Numbered from the stretch's first letter, positions 1 through 11,174 are shown. The stretch: 64,000 bases of DNA from Anolis sagrei (GCF_037176765.1 NC_090034.1:26481375-26545374), one strand, 5' to 3'. A program made the numbers and translations. The notes: generated by a model not told the origin, from the letters alone.

Positions 1-715
1 AGTGTGGAACACATCTCATCACACTAAAACAGTAGATGTGGCTCTTAATGAGACATGCCACATTATCACGGGGTGTCTGCGCCCTACACCACTGGAGAAA
101 TTACACTGCTTAGCCGGTATTGCACCACCTGACATCCGCCAGGAAGTAGCAGCCAATAGTGAAAGGACCAAGGCAGAGACATCTCCAGCTCATCCTGTTT
201 GGGCATCAGCCAGCACGTCAACAACTTAAATCTAGAAATAGTTTTCTAAGATCTACAGAGACACTCGCTGCAACACCTCAGCAAGCGAGAGTCCAAAAGT
301 GGCAGGCTCAAACCCAGATCCTTAACCAATGGCTGATACCAAATGAGAGACTCTCCCCTGGGCACACAGAAGACTGGGCGACTTGGAAGGCGCTGAACAG
401 ACTGCGCTCTGGCACCACGAGATGCAGAGCCAACTTCTAGAAATGGGGCTACAAAGTGGAATCCATGACATGCAAGTGTGGAGAAGAGCAAACCACTGAC
501 CACCTGCTGCAATGCACCCTGAGCCCTGCCACATGCACAAGGGAGGACCTTCTTGCAGCAACACCAGAAGCACTCCAAGTGGCCAGATACTGGTCAAAGG
601 ACATTTAATCAACTACCAAACTTGCAAATGTTGTGTTTTGTCTGTTTGTTTGTTTGTTTTGTTCTGTTAGAAATGTAATACAATTGACTGGTTGCTCTGA
701 CACGACAAATAAAAT
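1..715 (+). mobile_element. LINE 3' end, Jockey-like reverse transcriptase lineage
   Basis: The 3' part of a non-LTR retrotransposon ORF, 5'-truncated by the window edge. Conceptual residues such as VDVALNE, IITGCLRPTPLEKL and LAGIAPPDIR, followed by a Cys/His-like tail (TCKCGEEQTTDHLLQC), match the C-terminal region of Jockey-like vertebrate LINE proteins. The ORF needs frame changes to read through, so the copy is dead. It ends with a short 3' UTR and the tail CTGACACGACAAATAAAATA. A second, longer copy of the same family lies at 43784-45000 on the opposite strand. Clade naming is from memory; the LINE identity is firm. Confidence 0.8.
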
Positions 716-1800
716 AAAGGACACTTCTGCCTCTTTCCAACCACAGAGGGCTATGCATGACAGCCGGAAATGGTTTAACTCATGTGATGAGATACGTGTC
801 TCTCCATGCTTGAAAAGAGGCCAGAGTGCTCTCAACTGGGAAATTTCTCAATGGGATAAGGTAGTAAACTTCCTGGATCCCTTTCACTGAAGGGAGGTCA
901 AGCAGAAGATGGAGGGAGCTTGTCTTGGGACTAGATGCCTTACTCTATGCTTCTCACTATCCTTGGCCATTAAGAATCAAGCCTCTGTCCTACCACAAGC
1001 CCAGCCTTGGTGCTGTTCTTTTGGGATGCTCTAGTCTAAAGCATTCAGCAAGATTGTCTTGTTTGTACAGATGATATGCACCAGGGTGTTTGGCTTGCGT
1101 CCCCATCTCTCCCTGGACCTTTGTGTTTATTTTCCCAGCACGAGCTTTGAGGACTGTTGGTTTAAGGAGGTGAGAGACGAGCTTCTCTGCCGGGCTGGTT
1201 TGTTTAATGACATGTTGGATGACGGATGGTCCCCTTCCTTTGAAGTTATCTGCCCAGAAGGATTGCGTTTCCCCCTTGTGCCTAATATCTGACGCCAGGA
1301 GACAAAGTCGGAGTGGGAGCCTCCGTTTAGACAAACATCCCTCCTTTTCTCCCTTGGAGTCTTGCATTTAATCTCCCCTCTTGGTTTTTCACAACATACG
1401 TGTTGCAATCTAAAATGTGATAAATGAAGTGGGCTGGAGTTTGCACTTTCAGAGGAATAACAGAAAGTTGTATCATTCCAGGTCACTCTACAATAGAGTC
1501 AGAGCTTGGAAATGTTGTTGTTGTTAGATTACAGGTTCCAGAATCTCCAATCAGCGTGATTTATATAGCCATACAGGTTGGGGGATTTGAGGAGCTAAAA
1601 TCCAAAACATGACGTTTCCAAACTTTGTGTCTTCCTCATCAAGCCCATTACAGCCTCCTCTGTCCTATTGTTACTATCTAGTAGAAGATATGGATGATAT
1701 GGAAAGGTTGCTCCCCTTTGCTTTGGGACAATGCAATACATTTAGGGCCAGCACTACTTAAAGAGATGGTCCATTGACCACTACTGATCCAGAACCTATT
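716..1800. other. Unassigned intergenic sequence
   Basis: No recognisable gene, RNA or repeat family is seen here. Two overlapping minus-strand ORFs of 119-125 codons exist (990-1486), but they lack recognisable protein features or convincing splice signals and are treated as chance. The block is less repetitive than its surroundings, so it could hold unrecognised single-copy or regulatory DNA. Confidence 0.5.
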
Positions 1801-1815
1801 GGCTCCTAGTCAGTC

Positions 1816-1850
<35 letters not shown>
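1816..1850. repeat. (AAT)n microsatellite
   Basis: About eleven uninterrupted AAT/ATA units. Similar tracts recur through the window (7298-7334, 23602-23640, 24300-24330, 50743-50778, 50828-50871, 61529-61563), often at LINE or SINE 3' tails. Confidence 0.95.
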
Positions 1851-1851
<1 letters not shown>

Positions 1852-1984
1852 CCCTATGATATCCTTAATATCAGAAATTACTTGAAGGCGCTCAACAAAA
1901 TTGTAATACTTATTGGTGGGGACTGGATTTGTAGTTCTCTTATACATTGGAAACCACTAAGCAGGAAGAATAAGCATCGAACCC

Positions 1985-2060
1985 AGGCCCCTTCTACAAT
2001 GCCATATAAATCCAGATTATCTGCTTTGAAATTGATTATATGGTTGTGTAGAAGGGGCCC
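1985..2060. mobile_element. Short palindromic MITE (GGCCCCTTCTACA end family), internally deleted
   Basis: Ends GGCCCCTTCTACAATGCC and its near complement GGTTGTGTAGAAGGGGCC flank a short arm pair containing ATCCAGATTATCTGCTTTGAA. The same termini recur at 7667-7811, 37368-37492, 49926-50217, 60884-61019 and several times after 61270, so this is a dispersed non-autonomous DNA element. The superfamily was not determined. Confidence 0.7.
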
Positions 2061-2199
2061 CAGTGGTTCCCAGACTATAGTTTTTTCAAACTTTACCTCT
2101 TGGAATTTCTAGCTATTAGATAAAACTGGCTGGGGAATCTGGGGACTGAAGTCCAAAAACCCAGGAGGACTAAAGTTCAGGAAGAACTAAGGCCTCTTC

Positions 2200-2557
2200 A
2201 ACTGTCTTTGATTTGTTGTCCTTTGAGGTTGTGAGGCACTTGATTGTTTGCTGTCTGGAATTTTCCTGTTTCTGAGTGTTGTTCTTTATTTATTGCCTTG
2301 ATTCTGGTTTTTTTAAAATACTAGTAGCCAGATTTTGTTCATTTTCATGGTTTCCTCCTTTCTGTTAAAATTGTCCACGTGCTTCTTGTGGATTTCAATG
2401 GCTTCTCTGCGTAGCTTGACATGATGGTGGTCCGAGTGGTCCAGCATTTCTGTGTTTTCAAATAATATTCTGTGTCCAGGTTGGCTGATCAAGCGGTCTG
2501 CTATAGGTGACTTCTCTAGTGGAATTAGTCTGCAGTGCCTTTCAGAATTAAGACAGT
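2200..2557 (-). mobile_element. Penelope-like element fragment
   Basis: The minus strand encodes HHHVKLRREAIEIHKKH and FNRKEETMKMNKIW, the C-terminal extension that follows the GIY-YIG endonuclease in the other Penelope-like copies here (46065, 47740, 54355). The upstream end is cut off where an L2-like piece begins at about 2560. Confidence 0.75.
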
Positions 2558-2559
2558 AA

Positions 2560-2934
2560 ATAAGAGCCTCCGATGAGGCCCTGCTCTCCGTCCTGCCATT
2601 GTCACAGGCGCAATTGGTGAGAACGAGAGAGAGGGCCTTCTCGGTGATTGCCCCCTGGCTATGGAACTCCCTTCTTCGTGAGATCAGATTGGCCATCTCC
2701 TTTCTGTCCTTTAGAAGGATGGTAAAAACCTGGCCGTGGGACCAAGCTTTCAGGACAGAGAAATAAAGCAGCAGTGCCTTACCAGGCCAATTAGATTAGA
2801 CGCAGATGATTAAGACGGTTTTTAAACAGTGTGTTTTAATATTGAGACAAATGTTTTTAATGTTTATGTATGCATCTAATGATATCATCTGCCCTGAGTC
2901 CCCTTTGGGGTGAGAAGGGTGGAATATAAATGTT

Positions 2935-2966
<32 letters not shown>

Positions 2967-2975
2967 AGAACACTC
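2560..2975 (+). mobile_element. L2-like LINE 3' end
   Basis: The plus strand encodes the C-terminus of an L2/CR1-group reverse transcriptase protein (TRERAFSVIAPWLWNSL, then EIRLAIS and VKTWPWDQAF), then a 3' UTR and the tail CCCTGAGTCCCCTTTGGGG...GAATATAAATG with (AAAT)n. It includes the first copy of an exact 168-bp direct repeat (2723-2890). Confidence 0.8.
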
Positions 2976-3258
2976 CCCAGAAACAGGAGAATTTATTTAT
3001 TTATTTATTTATTTATTTAAAACATTTATATTCCACCCTTCTCACCCCAAAGGGGACTCAGGGCAGAGCACAGCATGTATATGTCAAACATAAAAACCTG
3101 GCCGTGGGACCAAGCTTTCAGGACAGAGAAATAAAGCAGCAGTGCCTTACCAGGCCAATTAGATTAGACGCAGATGATTAAGACGGTTTTTAAACAGTGT
3201 GTTTTAATATTGAGACAAATGTTTTTAATGTTTATGTATGCATCTAATGATATCATCT
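2723..3258 (+). repeat. Exact 168-bp direct repeat (2723-2890 and 3091-3258)
   Basis: I compared the two copies base by base and found them identical over 168 bp, offset by 368 bp. They span the end of the L2-like ORF and the start of its 3' UTR. Between them lies a LINE tail (2891-2975) facing its own inverted tail (2995-3066). Identity in a region where other repeats are 10-20% diverged suggests a recent duplication, gene conversion, or an assembly join. Confidence 0.9.
2995..3090 (-). mobile_element. Inverted L2-like or SINE tail fragment
   Basis: (TTTA)n followed by TATATTCCACCCTTCTCACC is the reverse complement of the LINE tail ending at 2975, so the two tails face each other across a short spacer containing Penelope-like sequence (CCCCAGAAACAGGAGAA). 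Confidence 0.75.
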
Positions 3259-3676
3259 CCCTGCTCTCGGTTCCGCCTGCGTCACAGGCACGGCTGGCGG
3301 GAACGAGAGACAGGGCCTTCTCGGTGGTGGCCCCTCGGTTATGGAATGCCCTACCAAACGACATCAGACAGGCCCCTTCGTTGCTGGCATTTAGGAAGAA
3401 GCTCAAAACCTGGCTTTTTGAGCAAGCGTTTGGCTAATCAGCGCAATTGTACACAGAATGACGGTAAACTGAACATAGGAACGGCATAAGGATATGAGAC
3501 TGGATCTTGTTTGCGATCGAGGCATTGTATGAATGGTTGTGTGTTTGCTATTGGGTATGCTGTGTTTTAATTGTTATTGTTGTGGTAATTAATATTGTGT
3601 AAACCGCATTGAGTCACCTATTATAGGTTGAGAAACGCGGTATAGAAATAAAGCAAATAAATAAAATAATAAATAA
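3259..3676 (+). mobile_element. L2-like LINE 3' end
   Basis: Encodes ASQARLAGTRDRAFSVV, then LWNALPNDIRQAPSLLAF and KTWLFEQAFG, the C-terminus of the L2-like RT protein. It is followed by a 3' UTR ending TATAGAAATAAAGCAAATAA. It begins abruptly at the end of the second 168-bp repeat copy. Confidence 0.85.
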
Positions 3677-3689
3677 ATAAATAAATTTC

Positions 3690-4476
3690 TGTCATTTGTG
3701 AGTTTCAGAATGCTCTTTAATTGTAGTGAACTATAAATCCCAGTAACTACAAATCCCAAATGGCAAGGTCTATTTCCTCCAAACTCCATCTGTGTTCATA
3801 TTTAGGCATATGGAATTTTTGTGTCAAGTTTGGTCCAGATCCATCATTGTTTGAGTCCACAGTGCTCTTTGGATGTAGGTGAACTACAACTCCCAAACTC
3901 AAGGTCAATGCCCACCAAACAATTCCAGTGTGTTCTGTTGGTCATGGAAGTCCTGTATGCCATGTTTGGTTCAATTCCATCATTGGTGGAGTTCAGAATG
4001 CTCTTTGATTGTAGGTAAACTATAAATCCCAGTAACTACAAATCCCAAATGTCAAGGTCTATTTCCTCTAAACTCCATCTGTGTTCATATTTGGGCATGT
4101 GGAATATTCGTGCCAAGTTTGGTCCAGATCCATCATTGTTTGAGTCCGCAGTGCTCTCTGGTTGTGAGTGAATTACAATTTACAAACTCAAGGTCAATGT
4201 CCACCAAACCCTTCCAGTTTTTTCTGTTGGTCATGGGAGCCCTGTGTGCTAAGTTTGGCCCAATTCCATCATTGGTGGAGTTCAGAATGCTCTTTGATTG
4301 TAGGTAAACTATAAATCCCAGCAACGACAATTCCCAAACGACAAAATCAATTTTTTGAGTGGAGGACATACATTAGGTTGTTACGTGTCTTGTGTCCAAA
4401 TTTGGTGTCAATTCCCCCAGTGGTTTTTGAGTTCTGATGGTATCACAAACGAACATTACATTTTTATTTATATAGA
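3690..4476 (-). mobile_element. Helitron 5' end carrying the repeated hAT/Helitron module
   Basis: The right end, read on minus, begins TCTATATAAATAAAAATG, the 5' terminus of the Helitrons at 21705 and 58679, and continues with AACTCAAAAACCACTGGGGG. The interior holds two tandem copies of a ~300-bp module (AGAATGCTCTTTGATTGTAG, TTTGGTCCAGATCCATCATT) that also fills the SPIN-type hATs at 35307, 48977 and 52250. No CTRR 3' terminus was found on the left, so the copy is truncated or chimeric. Confidence 0.65.
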
Positions 4477-4604
4477 TTATTATATTATTATATTATATGA
4501 TTGCCATATTATATCCTATTATATTATATTATAATTGACCATGTATATTATTTTTACTATTTTATTATTATTATTACCATTACCATATTATATTATATTA
4601 CACA

Positions 4605-4725
4605 GAGCAGCCATCGGAATCCACAAGCATGTGAACAATTTCAACAAAAAGGAGGAAACCATGAAAATGAACACAATCTGGTTACTAGTATTAAGAAACA
4701 CCAGAATCAAGGCAATAAATAAAGA
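4605..4725 (+). mobile_element. Penelope-like element fragment
   Basis: Encodes HVNNFNKKEETMKMNTIWLL followed by RNTRIKAINKE, the conserved C-terminal peptide of the local Penelope-like family. Only this stretch is present; it abuts an L2-like 3' end. Confidence 0.75.
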
Positions 4726-4729
4726 ACAG

Positions 4730-5280
4730 GCCTATAAAGCCCTAAAGGTTCCGGCCCAAGATACCTAACTGACCGCCTCTCGGCCTATGAGCCCACGAGG
4801 ACTTTGAGATCTTCCGGGGAGGCCCTGCTCTCGATCCCGCCTGCGTCACAGGCACGGCTGGCGGGGACGAGAGATAGGGCCTTCTCGGTGGTGGCTCCTC
4901 GGCTGTGGAACACCCTTCCCGTGGACATCAGGCTAGCCCCCTTCCTGTTGATATTCCGCAGGAAGTTAAAGACCTGGCTGTTTAAGAAGGCATTTGATCA
5001 AGAAGTGCAATGACTGGTAATTTGACCATAGGAATGGAACAACGGAAATGATATCGGATTGTGGGTTTGACGATGAGACAACTCGGAATGGCTTTTGCAA
5101 TAATGTTGATGTTTTGATGATAATGTTGTTTTTTCTGATAATGATGAATTGTGGATTATATTACACTATGTTTTGTAATTTGCAATGTTTTTCTATGTTG
5201 TACACCGCAATGAGTTGCCCTTGGGCTGAGAATTGTGGTATATAAGCGCAGTAAATAAAATAAATAAATAAATAAATAAA
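4730..5280 (+). mobile_element. L2-like LINE 3' end
   Basis: Encodes GEALLSIPPASQARLAGTR, RAFSVVAPRLWNTLPVDIR and LKTWLFKKAF, then a 3' UTR with CCGCAATGAGTTGCCCTTGG and a TAAATAAA tail. 5'-truncated. Confidence 0.85.
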
Positions 5281-5795
5281 CAACGCTCAGAAGCAGGGGA
5301 ATTCCAGACAGCAAACATTCAAGTGCTTCACAACCTCAGAGGATGCCTGCCATAGATGTGGGCAAAACGCCAGAAGAGAATGCTTCTGGGACATGGCCAG
5401 ACAGCCTGGAAAACTCACAGCAACCCAGTGTTTCCGACGATGAAAGCCATCGACAACACAAATCAAATGCCAGCTAACACCTTCCGGAGGATGCCTCCAG
5501 ACAACAAAGGCCAGGCTACCTCTATGCAGAAACCCATACTGATTGACTTTGCAGTTGCAAGGCTACACAATGCTAATGGAGCTTGCCAATTGCAACATTC
5601 ACACTTGCTTCAAACAGACAAGGGTTCTTTCTCCCACCATCATCCCACAAGTATATACACACTCCATCTCTGAGGATGCTGTTAGCCACACATGCAGGCA
5701 AAATGTCAGGCCAGAAGAGAATGCTACTGGAACATGGCCAGACAGCCCGGAAAACTCAGAGCAACCGTGATTCCAACCATGAAAGCCTTGGGCAG
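5281..5795 (+). mobile_element. Penelope-like element 3' region, fragmented
   Basis: Contains GCCAGAAGAGAATGCTTCTG, ACATGGCCAGACAGCC and AACTCACAGCAACCCAGTG, the non-coding 3' part found downstream of the GIY-YIG region in copies at 47740-48480 and 54355-55200. The motif occurs twice (about 5370-5460 and 5690-5790), so two partial copies are joined. Confidence 0.7.
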
Positions 5796-5879
5796 CTACA
5801 GCTTCCCTTTTCTTCCCAACCTTTGGACTTCAGTGGGCAGCATCTCTAAGAAAGATTGAGATCAATGAGTTGGGGATCC

Positions 5880-6074
5880 TGGGGACTGAAGTCCAATACG
5901 CCATTCGATCTGGTGGTGGGAAGGGAAGAGAAGAAGCACAGCCTTCCTTCTAGGTTGTTTTTCCTATTCGTTTGCTCTCAGGCAGAACTCAATGCTCGGA
6001 GCGCCTGTTTCCACACGGAGCGTTTTAAGGGACGGACCCATTGCACTTTCAAGCTGGCCGGACTTCCGCTGCAG
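5880..6074 (+). promoter_or_regulatory. ANTKMT: Probable ANTKMT promoter and non-coding first exon
   Basis: The segment is non-repetitive and GC-richer than its flanks. It ends CGGACTTCCGCTGCAG|GTAAAAGG, a good splice donor at 6074/6075. CGGACTTCCGC holds an ETS/GABP-type core (CGGAAGT on minus), common in promoters of mitochondrial-protein genes. ANTKMT's first coding exon starts with an acceptor (TTTGGTATTGCAG at 8098-8110) two bases before its ATG, so an upstream non-coding exon is required, and this is the best candidate seen. Transcript data would settle it. Confidence 0.4.
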
Positions 6075-6176
6075 GTAAAAGGAAGCCTGTTTCTAGGAGA
6101 AGGAGAGGGCGGTGATGGACCGAGGCCTTTTCCTTTTTCTTCCTTGCCTATTTAAGGAAGAAGGAGCCTACCAGCT

Positions 6177-6240
6177 GTTAGGGATTGTGGGAGTTGAAGT
6201 CCAAAACACCTGGAGGGCCTAATTTGGCCCAAGCCTGGTT
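6177..6240. mobile_element. Half copy of the GCATGGGCAAACT hairpin MITE
   Basis: TTAGGGATTGTGGGAGTTGA through CACCTGGAGGGCC matches the right arm of the ~134-bp palindromic hAT MITE seen intact at 20408-20541. The left arm is missing. Confidence 0.7.
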
Positions 6241-6562
6241 TAGAGGGCATGCTGAATAAGTTTGCAGTTGAGACCACATTAGGAGGGATGGCAGAGGACA
6301 GGATCAAAGTTCACAATGGCCTCAACAGATTAGGGAGATGATTGGCCAAAACCAATACAATGAATTTCAACAAGGACAAAAGTAGGATGTTACTCTTAGG
6401 CAGGAAAAACGAAATGCAAAGATACAAGATGGGTGACACAAAGAATCCCATGTGAAAAAGATCTTAGAGTCTTTGTTGAGAACAAGGTGAACATGAGCCA
6501 AGGATGTGACGCAGCAGCTCCAAAAGCCAATGGGATTTTGGGCTGCATCCATTTTGGGCTTC

Positions 6563-7172
6563 AAATGGTCCAGCAGGCAGCAGCCAGATTGTTAACTGGA
6601 GCAGCGCTCACGGAGCACACAACTCCACTGTTGCGTCAACTCCACTGGCTGCCAGTTTGCTACCGGGCACAATTCAAAGTGCTGGCTTTAGGCTATAAGG
6701 ACCTAAACGGTTCAGCCCCAGCTTACCTGTCCGAACGTATCTCTCCCTATGAATCATCTAGGAATCTAAGATCGTCTGCTCTCGATCCTGCCTTCTTCCC
6801 AGATGCGCCTGGCGGGGACAAGAGACAAGGCCTTCTCAGTGATGGCCCCTCGGCTGTGGAACTTCCTAAGGATATTAGATCAGCCCTTTCCCTTCTGACC
6901 TTCTTTGAACAAGCCTTTGGAAATGCAGTGCAATAGACAAACACAGAATTATGTAACACTGAAACATGGAACGGCTTAGACAATGCTACTGGAAAATGAA
7001 ATTAACAGGAAGACATTGGTTATTATATGTTTTAATAGTTTTTGTATGGATTTTATAATGTTTTAAATGTATATTGTGGATTGTTATGGCATCAAATTGC
7101 TGCCAGCTTGTAAGCTGCCTTGAGTCGCCATTGGGCTGAAAAAGGTGGGATAGAAATATCGTAAATAAATAA
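6563..7172 (+). mobile_element. L2-like LINE 3' end nested in CR1
   Basis: Encodes QQAAARLLTGAALTEHTTPL, LRQLHWLPVCYRAQFKVLA and APAYLSERISPY, the conserved C-terminal third of the L2-like RT protein, then a 3' UTR ending AAATAAATAAAT at the point where CR1 resumes. Confidence 0.85.
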
Positions 7173-7295
7173 ATCCAAAGGAGTCTAGTGTGCAGATCGA
7201 GGGAAGTCATTCGGCTTTGGTCTGTTTGGCTTTGGTCAGACCTCATTACCTGGAATAATACTATGTCCAGTTCTGGGCACCACAATTCAAGGGGA

Positions 7296-7337
<42 letters not shown>

Positions 7338-7666
7338 CAACTTCCCACAGTCCTAGACACTTGGGAAGTGTTCGACTTGCGATTTTGTGATACAAAATCC
7401 AGCATATAGATCTCATTTGCTGTGACATACTATGTTTTTGTGTCAGTAAAATAATAATAACTTAAGCTGGAAGATGTCTAGGGGAAGAGGGTGACTAACA
7501 GGATCAAAGGCCTGGAGACCACGAATCCCTATGAGGAGGATCATTGTAAAGAGCTGGGTCTGTTTAGGTTTTGGAAGAGAAGGTTGACAGGAGACACGAC
7601 AACTGTATAAATGTGTGAAAGGGTGCCATAAGGAAGAGGGAAGAGTGCCCTGGAAACTGGGACCCA

Positions 7667-7811
7667 GGGCCCTTCCACACAGCCCTATATCCCAGAATAT
7701 CAAGAAAATCCCACATTATCTGAATGTGGACTCAGATAACCCAATACAGAGCAGATATTGTGGGATTTTCTGCCTTGATATTCTGATATAGGGCTGTGTG
7801 GAAGGGCCCCC
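7667..7811. mobile_element. Palindromic MITE nested in CR1
   Basis: The arms GGGCCCTTCCACACAGCCCT and AGGGCTGTGTGGAAGGGCCC are near-perfect inverted repeats, and the whole element can fold into a hairpin. Same family as 49926-50217 and 60884-61019. Confidence 0.8.
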
Positions 7812-8112
7812 AGACCAATGGGTTCAAATGACTGGAAAGGAGATTCCACCTGAACATTAGGAAGAACTCCCTGACTGTAAGAAGAGTGGTTCAGCAGTGG
7901 AACTCTCTGCCTCAGAGTGTGGTGGAAGCTCCTTCCTTCAAAACCTTTAAACAGAGGCTGGATGGCCATCTGTTGGAGTGTTTTGATTGTGTTTTTCTGC
8001 ATGGAAGAAGGGTTAGACTAGATTGCTCATGTGGTCTCTTCTATGATTCTATTCTTATCATTTTGTCACACACACCTCGTCCCCATTTGCACTTCCCTTT
8101 GGTATTGCAGAC

Positions 8113-10948
8113 ATGGATCCCGAAGATGCAGGAGAAGCGGCAGCTGAGTTGCAAGGCAAAACCGTGGATGGCTGGGGCCTCTTCCAGATTGCTGCCGGCA
8201 CCGGCTTGACTGCTTACGTTGTCTGGGCAGGGATTCTTATGCCAGGATTCCGCAAAGTGCCTTTAAAGCTGCAGGTGAGGAGTTTTGAAAATGGAGGTGT
8301 GCATTAGATTTGATGGGGCATTCAGCTCAAGTAAATATGGGTATATATACAGCATACATAACCTGCTATTTGTAACGCACTTACAAAGACAAGTTTCTGT
8401 TTATTGATGCTAGGTGATTCACATTCACACAAATAAATACAATATGCAAGAAGGCAACAGTATAAAACATTCAGGTTAAGATACAACATACCATTAAGCT
8501 ATAACACCAAAACTAAAACTCAGCAATAAGTTTAGCCCCAAATAATTTATTTTTAAGTATATAATGAAAGATTTTCATGAGATATGCTGTGTCCCCAAAC
8601 ATTTAATTATGATAAATTGCATCTGTCTGTATCCCTTATAAGGGACTACCGCAATGGAAATGGTTGTATCTCATCACAGCACCTTAAACACAAAGCTTGT
8701 GTTAGATTTATTTTTTATCACAGTGATTTTTACTCTTCTTATATTAGGATAGATACGTAGACATCTAAGCCTATTCCCATCACTATAAATAATAATTGTT
8801 TCCAGTGTCTTTGTCCTGACTAGTAGTACTATGGCCCTTCCCAACAGAGCTTGCTTTTTTCTCTCATCCAGGTGCCTTATGTTCCAGCAAGTATCAAGCA
8901 AGTAGAGAATGTCATGTCACTGCTGAAAGGACGCTCAGGAAAGATGGTTGATTTGGGATCCGGAGACGGGAGAATTGTAAGCACAGCATACTGCCTAAGC
9001 AAGATGTGCAAAGAGACATTGTGAGAAGGAAAATACAATATGATATAGAGAATTGGCTCCAAAGAAGAGGCTTAGGTCTCAAGCTTACATTCCACATGGA
9101 ATAAAATACCCTTCTGCTTACACAAGTTTTTCCATTAGAGAAAGTCATCCCAGCATTTTCTGAAATCCTCTAAATTGCCTCCCACGAGATAAATAACTGA
9201 AATGCTGTGACTGAAAAAAGAACCTTTCGAATCACTTTATAAATAAGTCCCTTGCTAACTAGACAGCTCAAGAAAGAACAGATGCTGTGTCCAAACAGTG
9301 GTGTTTTCTGTAAACCCAACAATAGAGCTAGAAGCTTATATGCTAGGATAGAAATGTAGAAATACTAAGGATAGATAAATAAGCAAGCTTCTGCTTACTT
9401 ACTTTATGATTCGTTTGTTTGATGTTTGCTGTCCTTTGAATTTGCACCTGCTCAAAACTTTTTCCTGCTCAGTACAAAGAATCGGCCAGCTAGAAAAGTT
9501 GTCTTTTTAGTTATAGCTTCTGGATTCACAGTTGACATGGGCAGTAGCCAGGGAATCTTGGAACTGTAATATGCAAAGTAATTTCCTGAGACTTGATGGC
9601 TGTATTGCCTCCAGGTATTGGAGGCCTACAAGCAAGGCTTCAGGCCAGCCATCGGCTACGAACTCAATCCATGGCTTTTGCGATGGTCCGGCTATCGTGC
9701 CTGGAAGGCCGGCTGCTACGGAAAGGTCTCTTTCCTTCGAGAAGATCTTTGGAAGGTGAGATAGAAGTTCTTGTGGAGGGGAATTCTGTGTATGGCAACA
9801 AGACAGGTAAGACCCTTAAAGGTCTCAAATAAACCTTTCTTGGCCTTGAAACAAGAGACATTTGTGTGGGACCTTTATGACTCTTGCCTGAGCTTTGAAG
9901 GTGTGCTGCAATTGACTTCTTCAGATGAACAAAGTATAATCTTCAGGGATCTCAGGCAGTGCATGGCTGTAGATTTAGATCCTCGAGCCTCTAATATTAT
10001 TTTGCATGCATATATGGACATTGAATGTAATCCATGAATCTTCCTGCTATAATATATTTGCACATCTCAAAGCTGACCCATGATTCTAGAAACTGTTGTC
10101 TTGAATATAAGGCAGGAAGTGACCTTGGATCGAAGTGGATAAGGATTGAACTTGACCAGACTAATCAGTTATGCTATTTGTCTCTTCCCTCATCCCATTT
10201 TTAAAGGTGAATCTCTCAGACTGCAAGAATGTCACAGTGTTTCTGGCTCCCAGTGTGGTAAGTACAATCTTTTTGTAGAGACAGATGTGGGAGGAAGCAT
10301 ATATCAATATTCAGTAGTTTGTTCATCCATATTCAATAGTTTTGGGAATATGTAAAAATCACCAATCTTGAATTACCCAACAGCTCTGCTCAGAGTATAT
10401 AGACTCTGACTGGCAGCTACTTTCACGCCATCTAGCTACCTGTAATGTGGTGTCCTTCTTTTTTCCTAATGCCTCCCTCTTTGCCAAGTATTGTAGTTTT
10501 TTCTATTAAACCCCATTGATTCATGAGATGTCTGAAGTAACATAGTTTGGTCATGTTGGTTTTGAGAAGGAATTCCAGCTTGGTTTCTTCTCAGATCCAT
10601 TCATTTGGGTGTGAGTTTTCTAGCCCAGTTAAAGATGTGGAATCTAGAGTTATCCATCTGTAACATGGAAATCAGAAATACAAAGGCTCGGATTTTGGTA
10701 TTCAGTTATTGAGCTTCTGAGGTGAGAGGTGCACACAGTGTCTGCCCTTCCTTTTCCAGTTGCTGCTTCTGGAGAGGAAGCTGCTTCTGGAACTTCCAGA
10801 GGATGCTCGCGTTGTTGCAGGCCGCTTCCCTCTCCCCAACTGGATCCCAACCACAACAGCTGGAGAAGGAGTGAACCAAACCTGGGCTTATGATATCAAG
10901 ATGATACGGGGAATTCAGCAGGACAAATCAGATGGAAGCCCAGTCTAA
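8113..10948 (+). CDS. ANTKMT: Adenine nucleotide translocase lysine methyltransferase, five coding exons
   Basis: ANTKMT (FAM173A) is a mitochondrial seven-beta-strand methyltransferase that methylates a lysine of the ADP/ATP carrier. Coding exons, all phase 0, are 8113-8274, 8872-8976, 9615-9755, 10207-10257 and 10760-10948, giving 215 aa (human about 235). All introns are GT-AG. Residues 1-54 include the hydrophobic segment [17 protein letters not shown] and [11 protein letters not shown], typical of the family N-terminus that anchors or targets it to mitochondria. SAM-binding motif [11 protein letters not shown], is at 80-89. GYELNPWL (103-110) supplies the acidic residue expected to contact the SAM ribose. 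VTVFLAPSV (145-153) and [12 protein letters not shown] follow. The start is the first ATG after the acceptor and matches the family. It converges tail to tail on CCDC78, as in mammals. FAM173B/ATPSCKMT is the alternative paralogue, but the sequence and neighbour favour ANTKMT. Confidence 0.95.
8565..8648. repeat. Short dispersed repeat shared with the ANTKMT 3' flank
   Basis: GAAAGATTTTCATGAGATAT through TATCCCTTATAAGGG in ANTKMT intron 1 is repeated, with about 15-20% divergence, at 11203-11285 just past the gene's poly(A) signal. The nature of the repeat is not known. Confidence 0.7.
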
Positions 10949-11174
10949 GAACTGGCCAGCTTAGAAAGTTATGATTGCAAAGAGGCTATTGTTGAGCCTT
11001 TGGACTCCATAGTGGGAGGTGGAGATGTGAACTCCTCCCGCCACCTTCCTCCCAAAGAAATCATTTGAACTGGGATTTTTCCCATTAGAACAAAGCTTTC
11101 CAGACTTTAGTGTGTCAGCTGCTAGCTGCAAGTGTGTCGCATGAATTTAATGAGAAATTTCTGAGTCTATGTGA

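Larger units (their letters stand above)
6240..8062 (+). mobile_element. CR1 LINE 3' portion, split by two insertions
   Basis: CR1 sequence runs 6240-6562, 7173-7666 and 7812-8062. It includes the typical non-coding end (GGTTCAGCAGTGGAACTCTC, GAGGCTGGATGGCCATCTG) and the CR1 tail TTCTATGATTCTATTC. An L2-like 3' end (6563-7172) and a palindromic MITE (7667-7811) interrupt it, which dates the CR1 as older than both. It lies in the presumed first intron of ANTKMT and stops about 50 bp before the coding exon's acceptor. Confidence 0.85.

Noticed and set aside
1127-1486. 119-codon minus-strand ORF
   Set aside because: No recognisable motifs, low similarity to anything known to me, and a second overlapping frame of equal length.
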